Shown in pieces: positions 1-10,610 of a stretch of DNA of 64,000 bases (positions are counted from its first letter, which is position 1; each line of letters begins with the position of its first letter). The notes under the pieces are model-generated. The model saw nothing but the letters and a program-made list of their open reading frames with translations. It did not search any database and had not been told where the DNA came from. Source of the stretch: Sphingomonadales bacterium (GTDB lineage Bacteria > Pseudomonadota > Alphaproteobacteria > Sphingomonadales > Sphingomonadaceae); assembly GCA_016721875.1 (NCBI GenBank), contig JADKHG010000012.1, forward strand, positions 77,224-141,223, read 5' to 3'. The translations under genes were made by a program, and so were the position numbers.

Positions 1-1329
1 TTGATCACAATCCGGACGTGGGCATAGACGGCAACTTACGCCTATTTTTGTCGCGGCGCGCTCCGATTTATGATCCAGCCCGTCGGCATAGATAAATTCG
101 CGCGCATGGTCGATTTCGCAGCCAAGGGCGACGGCATAGCGGCGTGGCGCGCGGTCGTAGCTTCCTGACGGTTTTACGAGCCCCTTGGCCATTGAGACAT
201 AGCGCACGCCATCGGGAGTTTCGGCTAATTGCACCAATATACGGTCTGGGATCGCCACTGCCTCATGCACGATCCACAAGGGGCAAGCGCCACCAAAGCG
301 CGCGAATTGCAGCCGCGTTGCGCTGTGGCGCTTGGTGATGTTGCCGGCCATATCGACGCGGCAAAAGAAGAAGGGCACGCCGCGTTGTCCCGGCCTTTGT
401 AGGGTCGAAAGACGATGGCAGGCCTGTTCGAAACTGACCCCGAACATCTGGCGCAAACGGTCAATATCGTGCCGCACGCTGCGCGCTTCTTCACGAAAGC
501 GGGCATAGGGCATCAGCAAAGCACCCGCGGCATAATTGGCGAGACCGACCGACAGCAATTGGCGCGAGGCCGCCGTTCGCAGCTTTGCGCCTTCGACGAT
601 TGCGCTGATCTCGCTACGTAAGGCGAGTGCGACCAACTGATGCGCCAATTGAAACCGCTGGCTTTCAACCGGCTGCCCCTGGTCGATCACCAGATGCCCC
701 ATTTGCGCATCAAAATCACGAACTCCGGCACTGGCCGCATAGACAATCGATACCGACAGGGAGTTGCGCAGATAGAGTTCCAGCCCCTCAATCGCAGGAG
801 TCAGCGCCGCTCCGCGAAGGGTATTACCCAACCGCTCTGATGCCTCATCTAGCACGCCGACATAATTGCCTGCTTCGTGGAACCAGTCGCGAACCTCTTC
901 CCAAGGCAGGCGGCTGCCCTGCACGGTATCGGCATCAAGCGCTTCATCAACAATCTCCAGTCGCTGTCCGGCCCGTCGATAGGCGGCGTGCATGGCAATG
1001 AACTGGTCGGCAAAGGCCGGCTGCTGTTCAGCCACCCGCGCCAGTTGATCGGCCGAAAGCGACTGTGCAAACAGCGGATCGGCCGCGGCTTCACGCAAGG
1101 CGGCAAAGCGACGGGTTGCGGCATCCTCCTCAAAATCCTGCCAATCAAGCGGAAAATCGCGCGCCAGCGTTTCGATCAGGGCAGGGGTCAGCGGCCTGTC
1201 GTCATGTTCGATCTGCGAGAGGTAAGAGACCGAAATGCCGAGCCGCTGCGCCATTTCAGTTTGGCGCAAACCGCGTCCGTCGCGGAGACTTCGCAATTTC
1301 GCTCCAGCAAAAATCCGGCGTTTGGTCAT
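1..1329 (-). CDS. ScfR-type short-chain fatty acyl-CoA regulator (3' end outside window)
   Basis: A cytoplasmic DNA-binding regulator of short-chain acyl-CoA metabolism. The frame is open from ATG at 1329 to the window edge (443 codons), so the C-terminus is missing. Residues 1-60 form an XRE-type helix-turn-helix (TEMAQRLGISVSYLSQIEHDDRPL). The middle contains an IrrE/ImmA-like stretch (RFQLAHQLVALAL), and the last visible residues carry the cysteine motif CRLCPRPDC that is typical of this family. It is divergent from pccB, and the 170-bp gap holds TTTGCAAA-type palindromes, which fits control of the adjacent propionyl-CoA operon. Family assignment is firm; the regulated target is inferred from position. 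Confidence 0.88.
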   Translation of the reverse strand, partial: MTKRRIFAGAKLRSLRDGRGLRQTEMAQRLGISVSYLSQIEHDDRPLTPALIETLARDFPLDWQDFEEDAATRRFAALREAAADPLFAQSLSADQLARVAEQQPAFADQFIAMHAAYRRAGQRLEIVDEALDADTVQGSRLPWEEVRDWFHEAGNYVGVLDEASERLGNTLRGAALTPAIEGLELYLRNSLSVSIVYAASAGVRDFDAQMGHLVIDQGQPVESQRFQLAHQLVALALRSEISAIVEGAKLRTAASRQLLSVGLANYAAGALLMPYARFREEARSVRHDIDRLRQMFGVSFEQACHRLSTLQRPGQRGVPFFFCRVDMAGNITKRHSATRLQFARFGGACPLWIVHEAVAIPDRILVQLAETPDGVRYVSMAKGLVKPSGSYDRAPRRYAVALGCEIDHAREFIYADGLDHKSERAATKIGVSCRLCPRPDCDQ

Positions 1330-1408
1330 GCTATCGTTCCTAAATCGCCCAATACCTTCTAAGTTGACAAAGTTGACACCAAGGATTGCGATCGTGACGG
1401 TCAGTATA

Positions 1409-1442
1409 TTTTGCAAAATGGAAATTTGCAACTTTGCAAATT
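1409..1442. promoter_or_regulatory. Probable ScfR/RamB-type operators between scfR and pccB
   Basis: Two palindromes lie in the divergent promoter region. TTTTGCAAAA at 1409-1418 is self-complementary. AATTTGCAA and TTGCAAATT at 1423-1431 and 1434-1442 form a perfect inverted repeat with a 2-bp spacer. TTTGCAAA-type half-sites are known for RamB, the actinobacterial relative of this regulator family. Binding by the divergent ScfR is inferred. Confidence 0.6.
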
Positions 1443-1503
1443 CACATTGGACATTGCCGCAAAGCTGTCGCAAATCACAGGCTTGATATTTCAGGGGAGC
1501 GCT

Positions 1504-3036
1504 ATGTCAGCGAACATTGCAGAACTCGAACGCCGCCGCGCGGCTTCGCAAATGGGTGGCGGGCAAAAGCGTATCGATGCGCAGCACGCCAAGGGCCGGC
1601 TGACGGCGCGGGAGCGGTTGGATATTTTGCTCGACGAAGGCAGTTTTGAAGAGATCGACATGTATGTCGAACATAACTGCACCGATTTCGGCATGGAGGA
1701 ACAGAAGATCCCCGGCGACGGCGTGGTTACCGGCAGCGGTACGATCAACGGTCGCCTCGTCTATGTCTTCAGCCAGGATTTCACCGTGTTTGGCGGCTCG
1801 CTTTCCGAACGCTTTGCGCAGAAAATGTGCAAGGTGATGGATATGGCGATGAAGGTGGGTGCTCCAGTCATCGGCCTCAATGACAGTGGCGGTGCGCGCA
1901 TCCAGGAAGGCGTGGCCTCTCTGGGCGGCTATGCCGAGGTATTCCAGCGCAATACGCTGGCTTCGGGCGTCATTCCGCAGATCAGCCTGATCATGGGCCC
2001 CTGCGCGGGTGGTGCGGTTTACTCGCCAGCGATGACCGACTTCATCTTCATGGTGAAAGACAGCAGCTATATGTTCGTCACTGGCCCCGATGTAGTCAAA
2101 ACGGTGACCAATGAAGTCGTCACGCAGGAAGAACTGGGTGGCGCGACCACACACACCACCAAATCAGGCGTCGCCGACAATGCGTTTGAAAATGACATCG
2201 AGGCGCTGCTCGCGGTGCGCGATTTCTTCGATTACCTGCCCGAGAATAACCGCAGCGGCGTTCCCGAACGGCCGACCAATGATCCGTGGGATCGGATAGA
2301 GCATAGCCTCGACACGCTGATCCCGCCAAATGCGAACCAGCCCTATGACATGAAGGAGCTAATCCGCAAAACGGTCGACGAAGGCGAATTCTTTGAAGTG
2401 CAGCCGAACCATGCGGGCAATATCCTGATCGGTTTCGGCCGCGTCGAAGGCCGCACCGTGGGCATCGTTGCCAATCAGCCGATGGTGCTGGCGGGCGTGC
2501 TCGACATCAACAGCAGCCGCAAGGCCGCGCGCTTTGTCCGTTTCTGCGATGCCTTTGAAATTCCGATCATCACCTTTGTCGACGTGCCCGGCTTCCTGCC
2601 CGGCACGGCGCAGGAATATAATGGCATCATCAAGCATGGCGCAAAGCTGCTCTTTGCCTATGCAGAGGCGACTGTGCCCAAGATCACCGTCATCACCCGC
2701 AAGGCCTATGGCGGCGCGTACGACGTGATGGCGTCAAAGCATCTGCGCGGCGACCTGAACTACGCTTGGCCCACCGCCGAAATCGCGGTGATGGGCGCGA
2801 AGGGCGCGGTGGAAATCATCTTCCGTTCGGACATTGGTGATCCCGAAAAGATTGCCGAGCGCACCAAGGAATATGAAGACCGCTTCGCCAATCCGTTCGT
2901 TGCGGCGAGCAAGGGCTTTATCGACGAGGTAATCCACCCGCATTCGACGCGGCGACGGATCGCGCTGGGGCTTCGCAAACTGCGCAACAAGCAGTTGGAG
3001 AACCCTTGGAAGAAGCATGACAATATTCCGTTGTAG
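1504..3036 (+). CDS. pccB: Propionyl-CoA carboxylase beta subunit (carboxyltransferase)
   Basis: Carboxyltransferase subunit that moves carboxyl from biotin to propionyl-CoA, giving methylmalonyl-CoA; it works with the alpha subunit PccA at 8476. The 510 residues have the usual family length. The N-terminal half carries SGGARIQEGVASLGGYAEVF near residues 127-146. The C-terminal half carries PGFLPGTAQEYNGIIKHGAK and RKAYGGAYDVM near residues 363-415. I chose ATG 1504, which has GGGGAG 5 bases upstream and gives the usual N-terminus, rather than an in-frame start at 1411 that would overlap the operator region. First gene of the propionate operon. Confidence 0.95.
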   Translation: MSANIAELERRRAASQMGGGQKRIDAQHAKGRLTARERLDILLDEGSFEEIDMYVEHNCTDFGMEEQKIPGDGVVTGSGTINGRLVYVFSQDFTVFGGSLSERFAQKMCKVMDMAMKVGAPVIGLNDSGGARIQEGVASLGGYAEVFQRNTLASGVIPQISLIMGPCAGGAVYSPAMTDFIFMVKDSSYMFVTGPDVVKTVTNEVVTQEELGGATTHTTKSGVADNAFENDIEALLAVRDFFDYLPENNRSGVPERPTNDPWDRIEHSLDTLIPPNANQPYDMKELIRKTVDEGEFFEVQPNHAGNILIGFGRVEGRTVGIVANQPMVLAGVLDINSSRKAARFVRFCDAFEIPIITFVDVPGFLPGTAQEYNGIIKHGAKLLFAYAEATVPKITVITRKAYGGAYDVMASKHLRGDLNYAWPTAEIAVMGAKGAVEIIFRSDIGDPEKIAERTKEYEDRFANPFVAASKGFIDEVIHPHSTRRRIALGLRKLRNKQLENPWKKHDNIPL

Positions 3037-3042
3037 GACCGA

Positions 3043-3303
3043 ATGATGATCTTCGTAACGGTTTGTGGCGCGATTGTTTTTGGCCTTTTGGGCTTTGGTC
3101 TTTGGCAGCAGGGGGAAGGCTGGAAACGGCAGGGCGAAATCCCAAAAGATTGGGTTGAAGCAATAGAGCCAAAGCCAGTTTTGAAAGGCGAACCCGGATT
3201 TCACGCTGCCGTGACTTGGCAAAAAACGATGGGCGTAGTTGCTTGGTTCTTTGCGGCACTATGTATCTTATCAGTCATTTTTCAGCTTTTGGAGATGCTT
3301 TGA
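3043..3303 (+). CDS. Small two-helix membrane protein in the propionate operon
   Basis: An 86-residue protein that I do not recognise. Residues 1-21 form one hydrophobic segment ending in LWQQGEGWKRQGEIP, and residues 62-85 form a second (MGVVAWFFAALCILSVIFQL), so it should be an inner-membrane hairpin with a charged 40-residue loop. It lies 6 bp after pccB, and its TGA overlaps the mce start as TGATG, so it is translated within the operon. No catalytic motif is visible. It could be an assembly factor or a neutral operon passenger. Confidence 0.7.
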   Translation: MMIFVTVCGAIVFGLLGFGLWQQGEGWKRQGEIPKDWVEAIEPKPVLKGEPGFHAAVTWQKTMGVVAWFFAALCILSVIFQLLEML

Positions 3304-3746
3304 TGAAACTAGGCCGTCTCAACCATATCGGCGTCGCTACGCCCTCCATCGCGGACAGCATCGACTTTTACCGCGATGTGATGGGTGCGACCAAGATCCA
3401 TGATCCGTTCGACCTGCCCGAACAGGGGGTGAAAGTGTGCTTTGTCGATACGCCGGGTGCGGATGGTGCGCTCAACGGCACGCAGATCGAACTGATCGAA
3501 CCGCTGCCGGGCAACGCCAGCATTGCCAGCTTCCTTGAGAAGAACCCGCAGGGTGGGCAGCACCATGTCTGTTACGAAGTGCCCGACATCATAGCCGCCA
3601 AGGCCGAGTTTGAAGCAATGGGCAAACGCGTGCTGGGCGAACCGCGCATCGGCGCGCATGGCACACTGATTTTCTTTGTCCACCCCAAGGATATGGGTGG
3701 GGTGCTAACCGAGATTATGGAGACGCCTAAGGAAGGTGCGCACTGA
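3303..3746 (+). CDS. mce: Methylmalonyl-CoA epimerase
   Basis: Interconverts (S)- and (R)-methylmalonyl-CoA between propionyl-CoA carboxylase and the mutase. The 147-residue product has a vicinal-oxygen-chelate fold. The expected metal ligands are visible as His8 (LNHIGVA), Gln61 (TQIELIEP), His87 or His88 (GGQHHVCYEV) and Glu137 (GVLTEIME). The start is ATG 3303 in a TGATG overlap with the preceding small gene; a longer start at 3216 would run back through that gene. Confidence 0.95.
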   Translation: MKLGRLNHIGVATPSIADSIDFYRDVMGATKIHDPFDLPEQGVKVCFVDTPGADGALNGTQIELIEPLPGNASIASFLEKNPQGGQHHVCYEVPDIIAAKAEFEAMGKRVLGEPRIGAHGTLIFFVHPKDMGGVLTEIMETPKEGAH

Positions 3747-3753
3747 TTACAAA

Positions 3754-3838
3754 ACCGTAGTGCTGAGCCTGTCGAAGCACGCTTCAAAAGGTCGCGCTAC
3801 ATCTGAAAAGCGCCCTTCGACAGGCTCAGGGCTACGGT
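3754..3838. repeat. Palindromic intergenic repeat, GAGCCTGTCGAAG family, copy 1
   Basis: Two 26-bp arms (3754-3779 and 3813-3838) match as an inverted repeat at about 22 of 26 positions around a 33-bp loop. A near-identical element lies at 10515-10597 and a related one at 59931-60014. Positioned between mce and the enoyl-CoA hydratase. Confidence 0.85.
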
Positions 3839-3858
3839 ATATAAAGGGAGGCTTTTGA

Positions 3859-4641
3859 ATGACCTACACCACAATAACCCTCGACGTCACAGACGCCATT
3901 GCAACAGTGACGCTCAACCGGCCGGACCGGATGAACGCCTGTTCGCTGGAAATGGCGGATGAGATTAATGACGCGGTTTCGACGCTGAAAGACGCGCGGG
4001 CGCTGGTGATTACCGGCGCGGGCAGGGGGTTTTGTTCCGGCGCCGATTTGCAATCAACCGGCGAGCGCTCGATCACCGGCGGCGAGGGCAGCTATATCGC
4101 GCTGACGCGGCATTATAATCCGCTGATGATCAGCCTCGCCCGGCTCAATATGCCGATCATTTGCGCGGTCAATGGCGCGGCGGCGGGTGTCGGTTGTTCG
4201 ATTGCCTTGGCAGGCGATTTCGTGCTCGCCGCAAAATCCGCCTATTTCCTGCAAGCCTTCGTCAATATCGGGCTGGTTCCCGATGGCGGCGCAAGCTGGA
4301 TGCTACCCCGCATGGTCGGCAAGGCACGCGCGACCGAAATGATGATGCTCGGCGAAAAAATCGGTGCGGAAAAAGCCGTCGATTGGGGCATGATCTATAA
4401 ATGTGTCGAGGATGACGCGTTGGCGGCGGAGGCGCATGCGCTGGCATCCCGTTTGGCCAATGGCCCGACTGCCGCCTATGCGACCATGCGCAAGAATATC
4501 CTGATCGCGATGGAAAACAGCTATTCCGAACAATTGCTCGCCGAGGCCGAAGGACAACGGATCGCCGGTTCTTCCGCCGATGCGAGAGAGGGGATTTTGG
4601 CGTTCCTGCAAAAGCGGAAGGCGGAGTTTACGGGGCAATAG
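3859..4641 (+). CDS. Enoyl-CoA hydratase/isomerase family protein
   Basis: Crotonase-fold acyl-CoA enzyme of 260 residues. VITGAGRGFCSGADL (near residues 50-64) and NGAAAGVGCSIALAGDF (near residues 105-121) form the oxyanion-hole loops. FVNIGLVPDGGASWMLPR has an acidic Asp at the second catalytic position, as in PaaG-like isomerases, so a 2,3-hydratase, an isomerase or a PaaG-like role are all possible. Between mce and the mutase it most likely serves fatty-acid or branched acyl-CoA breakdown that feeds propionyl-CoA. GGGAGG lies upstream of ATG 3859. Confidence 0.88.
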   Translation: MTYTTITLDVTDAIATVTLNRPDRMNACSLEMADEINDAVSTLKDARALVITGAGRGFCSGADLQSTGERSITGGEGSYIALTRHYNPLMISLARLNMPIICAVNGAAAGVGCSIALAGDFVLAAKSAYFLQAFVNIGLVPDGGASWMLPRMVGKARATEMMMLGEKIGAEKAVDWGMIYKCVEDDALAAEAHALASRLANGPTAAYATMRKNILIAMENSYSEQLLAEAEGQRIAGSSADAREGILAFLQKRKAEFTGQ

Positions 4642-4656
4642 CTTTTCAAAACAGCC

Positions 4657-4745
4657 GTCACCCTGAACTTGTTTCAGGGTCCATCGTGCCGAAACAACCG
4701 GTGGCCTCGGCTGATAAATGGATGCTGAAACAAGTTCAGCATGAC
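4657..4745. repeat. Palindromic intergenic repeat, CTGAACTTGTTTCAG family
   Basis: Two arms of about 28 bp, at 4657-4684 and 4718-4745, are inverted copies of one another (GAACTTGTTTCAG against CTGAAACAAGTTC). The element fills the gap between the hydratase and mutase genes and belongs to a different family from the GAGCCTGTCGAAG repeats. Confidence 0.8.
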
Positions 4746-4769
4746 GCGTGAATTAAATTGGACTGAGTA

Positions 4770-6893
<2,124 letters not shown>

Positions 6894-6895
6894 AT

Positions 6896-7252
6896 ATGGC
6901 CAAACCTGATTGGGAAACATGGCTGATCGAAACCGGCCATGCGATTATAGAGAAAAAGTCTGAACGAGGGGCAGAGGCGCTAACCGATATGGAGCGCCTG
7001 ACCTACTGCTTGTGGGTTGCCGACTATGGTATGACTAACGCCGGTGATCTTCGAACCTCCAAAGACCTCTATCCTGATTTCCAAATCGAGGGTTTGAAAC
7101 TCGCGCAAAAACTTGACCTGACTGCAACTGCACAAGCTTTTGGTCTTAATCGCCGCCAGCTCGAAAGGAGCTATTTTGATAGATTCTCGAGCATGTGTGA
7201 AGAAATCGCAGCGAATTACGATGATCCTTCAAATACGGGAGATGTAAATTGA
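6896..7252 (+). CDS. Orphan soluble protein between mutase and bioB
   Basis: A 118-residue soluble protein with no assigned function. ATG 6896 starts 2 bp after the mutase stop; an upstream in-frame start would lie inside the mutase. It contains LTYCLWVADYGMTNAGDL (near residues 34-51) and ends in YFDRFSSMCEEIAANYDD. The overall pattern vaguely recalls DUF4375/DMP19-like proteins, but I cannot confirm that. Its TGA overlaps the bioB TTG start. Base composition is slightly more AT-rich than its neighbours. Confidence 0.7.
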   Translation: MAKPDWETWLIETGHAIIEKKSERGAEALTDMERLTYCLWVADYGMTNAGDLRTSKDLYPDFQIEGLKLAQKLDLTATAQAFGLNRRQLERSYFDRFSSMCEEIAANYDDPSNTGDVN

Positions 7253-8263
7253 AGGAAGTTCGCACCGACTGGACGCGCGATGAAATCGCTGCGCTGTTCG
7301 ACCTGCCGTTTGACGAACTGGTCTATCAGGCAGCCACCGTACACCGCGCGCATCATGCGGTGGGGCAGATCCAGCTTTGCACCTTGCTTTCGATCAAGAC
7401 CGGCGGTTGTCCTGAAGATTGCGGCTATTGCTCGCAAAGCGTGAAGGCCGACAGCGGCGTCGAGGCGACCAAACTGATGGATGTGCAGGCGGTGCTGCAA
7501 AAGGCCGCTCAGGCGGCAGATGCCGGATCACGCCGTTTCTGCATGGGTGCCGCGTGGCGTAACCCCAAGGACCGCGACATGCCCGCGATTGTCGAAATCG
7601 TCAAAGGCGTGCGGCAGATGGGCATGGAAACCTGTATGACCTTGGGCATGCTGACTCCCGCCCAAACAGGCGGACATGCTGGCCGAGGCAGGGCTCGATT
7701 ACTACAACCACAATATCGACACCTCGCCTGAGCGTTATAACGAGATCATCACCACGCGAACGATGGAGGATCGGCTCGACACGCTGGCCGAGGTGCGCCG
7801 CGCGGGCATCAATGTGTGCAGCGGCGGGATTGTCGGGATGGGCGAAACCCGCGCCGACAGGGTTGGCTTCATCCACACGCTGGTGACGCTGCCGCAGCAT
7901 CCGGAAAGCGTGCCAGTCAACGCGCTGGTGCCGGTGAAGGGCACGGTGCTGGGCGACATGCTCGCGGACACGCCGCTCGCCAAGATCGACGACATAGAGT
8001 TCGTCCGCACCATTGCCGTAGCGCGGATCACCATGCCGATGAGCATGGTCCGCCTGAGCGCTGGCCGTGAGAGCATGAGCGAGGCGACGCAAGCTCTGTG
8101 CTTCATGGCCGGCGCGAACAGCATTTTCACCGGTGACAAGCTGCTCACCGCCGCCAATGCAGGCGACGACAAGGATGCGGCTATGCTGGCGAAGCTGGGG
8201 CTGGTGCCGATGGCGGCAGAGGAGCCGCTTAGGGCGTGTAAGGCGTTGGAGGCCGCGGCGTGA
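7249..8263 (+). CDS. bioB: Biotin synthase, one apparent frameshift
   Basis: Radical-SAM enzyme inserting sulfur into dethiobiotin. The radical-SAM cluster motif GGCPEDCGYCSQS lies near residues 48-60, followed by RFCMGAAWRNPKDRDM. The reading frame breaks near 7669: before it the frame reads TLGMLTPAQT, after it DMLAEAGLDYYNHNIDTSPE, which are contiguous in the family. One extra G in CAGGCGG explains this. Corrected length is about 337 residues, normal for BioB. The start is TTG 7249, overlapping the previous stop. Its placement before pccA suggests local biotin supply for the carboxylase. I read the break as a sequence error, but a real lesion is not excluded. Confidence 0.9.
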
Positions 8264-8475
8264 ACGTTGGTAGGCGCTATTTGCTCGCTTGGCTGACCGT
8301 TCAATGGTTAGTTACTGGCCCCGTTGCCGCAATGCTCACGCTCTTTATGTTTTTCACTGATGGGCATGGCCTACCGACAATGTTCTGGCCGGTTAGCCTT
8401 GCCATTTTTTGCATCTCAACTCTCGGATATGTATTTGCGATCCGGGCTGTGCGAGCGAAGCCGGAAGGTTCCTGA
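8260..8475 (+). CDS. Small two-helix membrane protein before pccA
   Basis: A 71-residue protein with two predicted transmembrane segments (residues about 7-32 and 40-62) and a positive C-terminal tail RAVRAKPEGS. GTG 8260 overlaps the bioB TGA (GTGA), and its own TGA directly abuts the pccA ATG, so it is embedded in the operon. It is unrelated in sequence to the small membrane protein at 3043. Function unknown. Confidence 0.65.
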   Translation: MNVGRRYLLAWLTVQWLVTGPVAAMLTLFMFFTDGHGLPTMFWPVSLAIFCISTLGYVFAIRAVRAKPEGS

Positions 8476-10497
8476 ATGTTTAAAAAAATCCTAATCGCAA
8501 ACCGGGGCGAAATTGCTCGCCGGGTTATCAAAACCGCCCGCCGAATGGGTATCCAGACGGTCGCCGTCTATTCCGATGCCGATGCGCGCGCGCCCTTTGT
8601 GCTGGATGCCGACGAGGCGGTGCATATCGGGCCTTCGCCCGCTGCGCAGTCCTATCTGATCGCCGAGAAGATCATCGAGGCGTGCAAAGCGACTGGCGCG
8701 GAAGCCGTCCATCCGGGCTATGGCTTCCTGTCCGAACGCACCAGCTTTGCCGAGGCGCTGGCTGCCGAGGGCATCGCTTTCATCGGCCCGCCGGTGAATG
8801 CCATTGCGGCAATGGGCGACAAGATCGAGTCGAAGAAGCTCGCCAAGGAAGCAGGGGTCAATGTCGTCCCCGGTTTCGTCGGCGAGATCGAGGATACCGA
8901 ACACGCGGTGCGCATCTCGAACGAGATCGGCTATCCGGTGATGATGAAGGCCTCCGCCGGCGGCGGCGGCAAGGGCATGCGGCTTGCCTATGACGAAAAG
9001 GATGTCCGCGAGGGGTTCGAAGCCGTCAAGCGCGAAGGGCTAAACAGCTTTGGCGATGACCGCGTGTTCATCGAGAAATTCATTCTCAACCCGCGCCATA
9101 TCGAAATCCAGATTTTGGGCGATCAGCACGGCAACGTTCTCTACCTCAACGAGCGCGAATGTTCGATCCAGCGCCGCCACCAAAAGGTTGTCGAGGAAGC
9201 GCCGTCACCCTTCGTCACGCCCAAGATGCGCAAGGCTATGGGCGAACAATGCGTCGCTTTGTCCAAGGCGGTGGGCTATTATTCCGCGGGCACAGTCGAG
9301 CTGATCGTCTCGGGCGCGGACCCGAGCGGCGAGAGCTTCTACTTCCTTGAAATGAACACGCGCCTGCAGGTCGAACACCCCGTCACCGAAGCGATCACCG
9401 GCATCGATCTGGTCGAACAGATGATCCGCGTCGCTTATGGAGAAAAGCTCAGCATCACTCAGGAGGATGTGAAGATTGATGGCTGGGCGATCGAGAACCG
9501 CGTCTATGCCGAAGACCCCTATCGCGGCTTCCTGCCCTCCACGGGCCGCCTGACGAGCTATAAACCACCGGTTGAAGGCTGGACCGATGATGGTGCCGAA
9601 AACGGCCGTCGCGGGGTCGATGGCGTCCGCGTCGATGACGGCGTCTATGATGGCGGCGAAGTGTCGATGTTCTACGACCCGATGATCGCCAAATTGATCA
9701 CCTGGGGCAAGACGCGCGACGAAGCGGCGGACAAACAGATTGCAGCGCTGGACCGGTTTGAGCTTGAAGGCCTTGGCCATAACATTGATTTCGTCAGCGC
9801 CATCATGCAGCACCCGCGCTTCCGTTCGGGCGAGTTGACCACGGGCTTTATCGCGGAGGAATATCCCGATGGCTTCCACGGCGCCTCTGCCTCAGAAGAT
9901 TTGATCCGTAAGCTATGCGCGGTTGCGGGCGTGGTTGCGACGGTCAATTCGGAGCGTGCCCGTTATGTCGATGGCCAATTGGGTGACAATCTGCCCGCAA
10001 TCCGCGCATGGCAGGTATCGATCGACCAGCAGAAACATGACGTTGTCGTCCACAATGGCACCATCACCGTCGATGGCACCGCTATGGAACTCGACACCGA
10101 TTATGTACCCGGCGCACGCATGGTTCTGGCCAAAGCCGATGGTGAGTATCTGGCGGTAAAGATCGCCAAATCCGGGTCGGGCTTTAAAATGACGACGCGT
10201 GGAGCATCGCACAGCGTGAGTTGCTTGCCTGCGCATGTCGCGCATCTGTCGGCGCACATGATCGAAAAAATTCCGCCCGATCTTTCCAAATATCTGATCT
10301 GCCCGATGCCCGGGCTGATCACTGCCGTTCATGTCGAGGCAGGCGACAAGGTCGAGGCAGGACAGCCGCTGGCGATCGTCGAAGCAATGAAGATGGAGAA
10401 TATCCTGCGCGCCGAAAAATCGGGGACGGTGAAGCTGGTTAATGCCAAGGCCGGGGACAGTTTGGCGGTGGATGCGATTATTTTGGAGATGGAGTAA
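8476..10497 (+). CDS. pccA: Propionyl/acetyl-CoA carboxylase alpha subunit (biotin carboxylase plus biotinyl domain)
   Basis: ATP-dependent carboxylation of carrier-bound biotin for PccB. Residues 1-450 form the biotin carboxylase domain, with KILIANRGEIARRVI at the N-terminus, the ATP-grasp glycine loop KASAGGGGKGMRLAY near residues 156-170, and EMNTRLQVEHPVTE near residues 291-304. The C-terminal biotinyl domain carries EAMKMEN with the biotinylated Lys near residue 639. The length, 673, is typical. GGAAGG lies 9 bases before ATG 8476. The gene closes the propionate operon and is followed by a hairpin repeat. Confidence 0.96.
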   Translation: MFKKILIANRGEIARRVIKTARRMGIQTVAVYSDADARAPFVLDADEAVHIGPSPAAQSYLIAEKIIEACKATGAEAVHPGYGFLSERTSFAEALAAEGIAFIGPPVNAIAAMGDKIESKKLAKEAGVNVVPGFVGEIEDTEHAVRISNEIGYPVMMKASAGGGGKGMRLAYDEKDVREGFEAVKREGLNSFGDDRVFIEKFILNPRHIEIQILGDQHGNVLYLNERECSIQRRHQKVVEEAPSPFVTPKMRKAMGEQCVALSKAVGYYSAGTVELIVSGADPSGESFYFLEMNTRLQVEHPVTEAITGIDLVEQMIRVAYGEKLSITQEDVKIDGWAIENRVYAEDPYRGFLPSTGRLTSYKPPVEGWTDDGAENGRRGVDGVRVDDGVYDGGEVSMFYDPMIAKLITWGKTRDEAADKQIAALDRFELEGLGHNIDFVSAIMQHPRFRSGELTTGFIAEEYPDGFHGASASEDLIRKLCAVAGVVATVNSERARYVDGQLGDNLPAIRAWQVSIDQQKHDVVVHNGTITVDGTAMELDTDYVPGARMVLAKADGEYLAVKIAKSGSGFKMTTRGASHSVSCLPAHVAHLSAHMIEKIPPDLSKYLICPMPGLITAVHVEAGDKVEAGQPLAIVEAMKMENILRAEKSGTVKLVNAKAGDSLAVDAIILEME

Positions 10498-10514
10498 TCC
10501 CACCGACGTTGGTA

Positions 10515-10597
10515 ACCGTAGTGCTGAGCCTGTCGAAGCACGCCTCAAGGTTGTTGCCAATCTTTGAAGCGCCCTTCGACAGGCTCAGGGCTACGGT
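10515..10597. repeat. Palindromic intergenic repeat, GAGCCTGTCGAAG family, copy 2
   Basis: Arms 10515-10540 and 10572-10597 are inverted copies and almost identical to the element at 3754. It sits between the convergent ends of pccA and alkD, where the hairpin could also act as a bidirectional transcription stop. Confidence 0.85.
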
Positions 10598-10610
10598 AAG
10601 GCTACGTAAT

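Noticed and set aside
7249..8263. bioB as a true pseudogene
   Set aside because: A single extra G explains the break, both halves are well conserved, and the same type of indel affects essential genes in the window.
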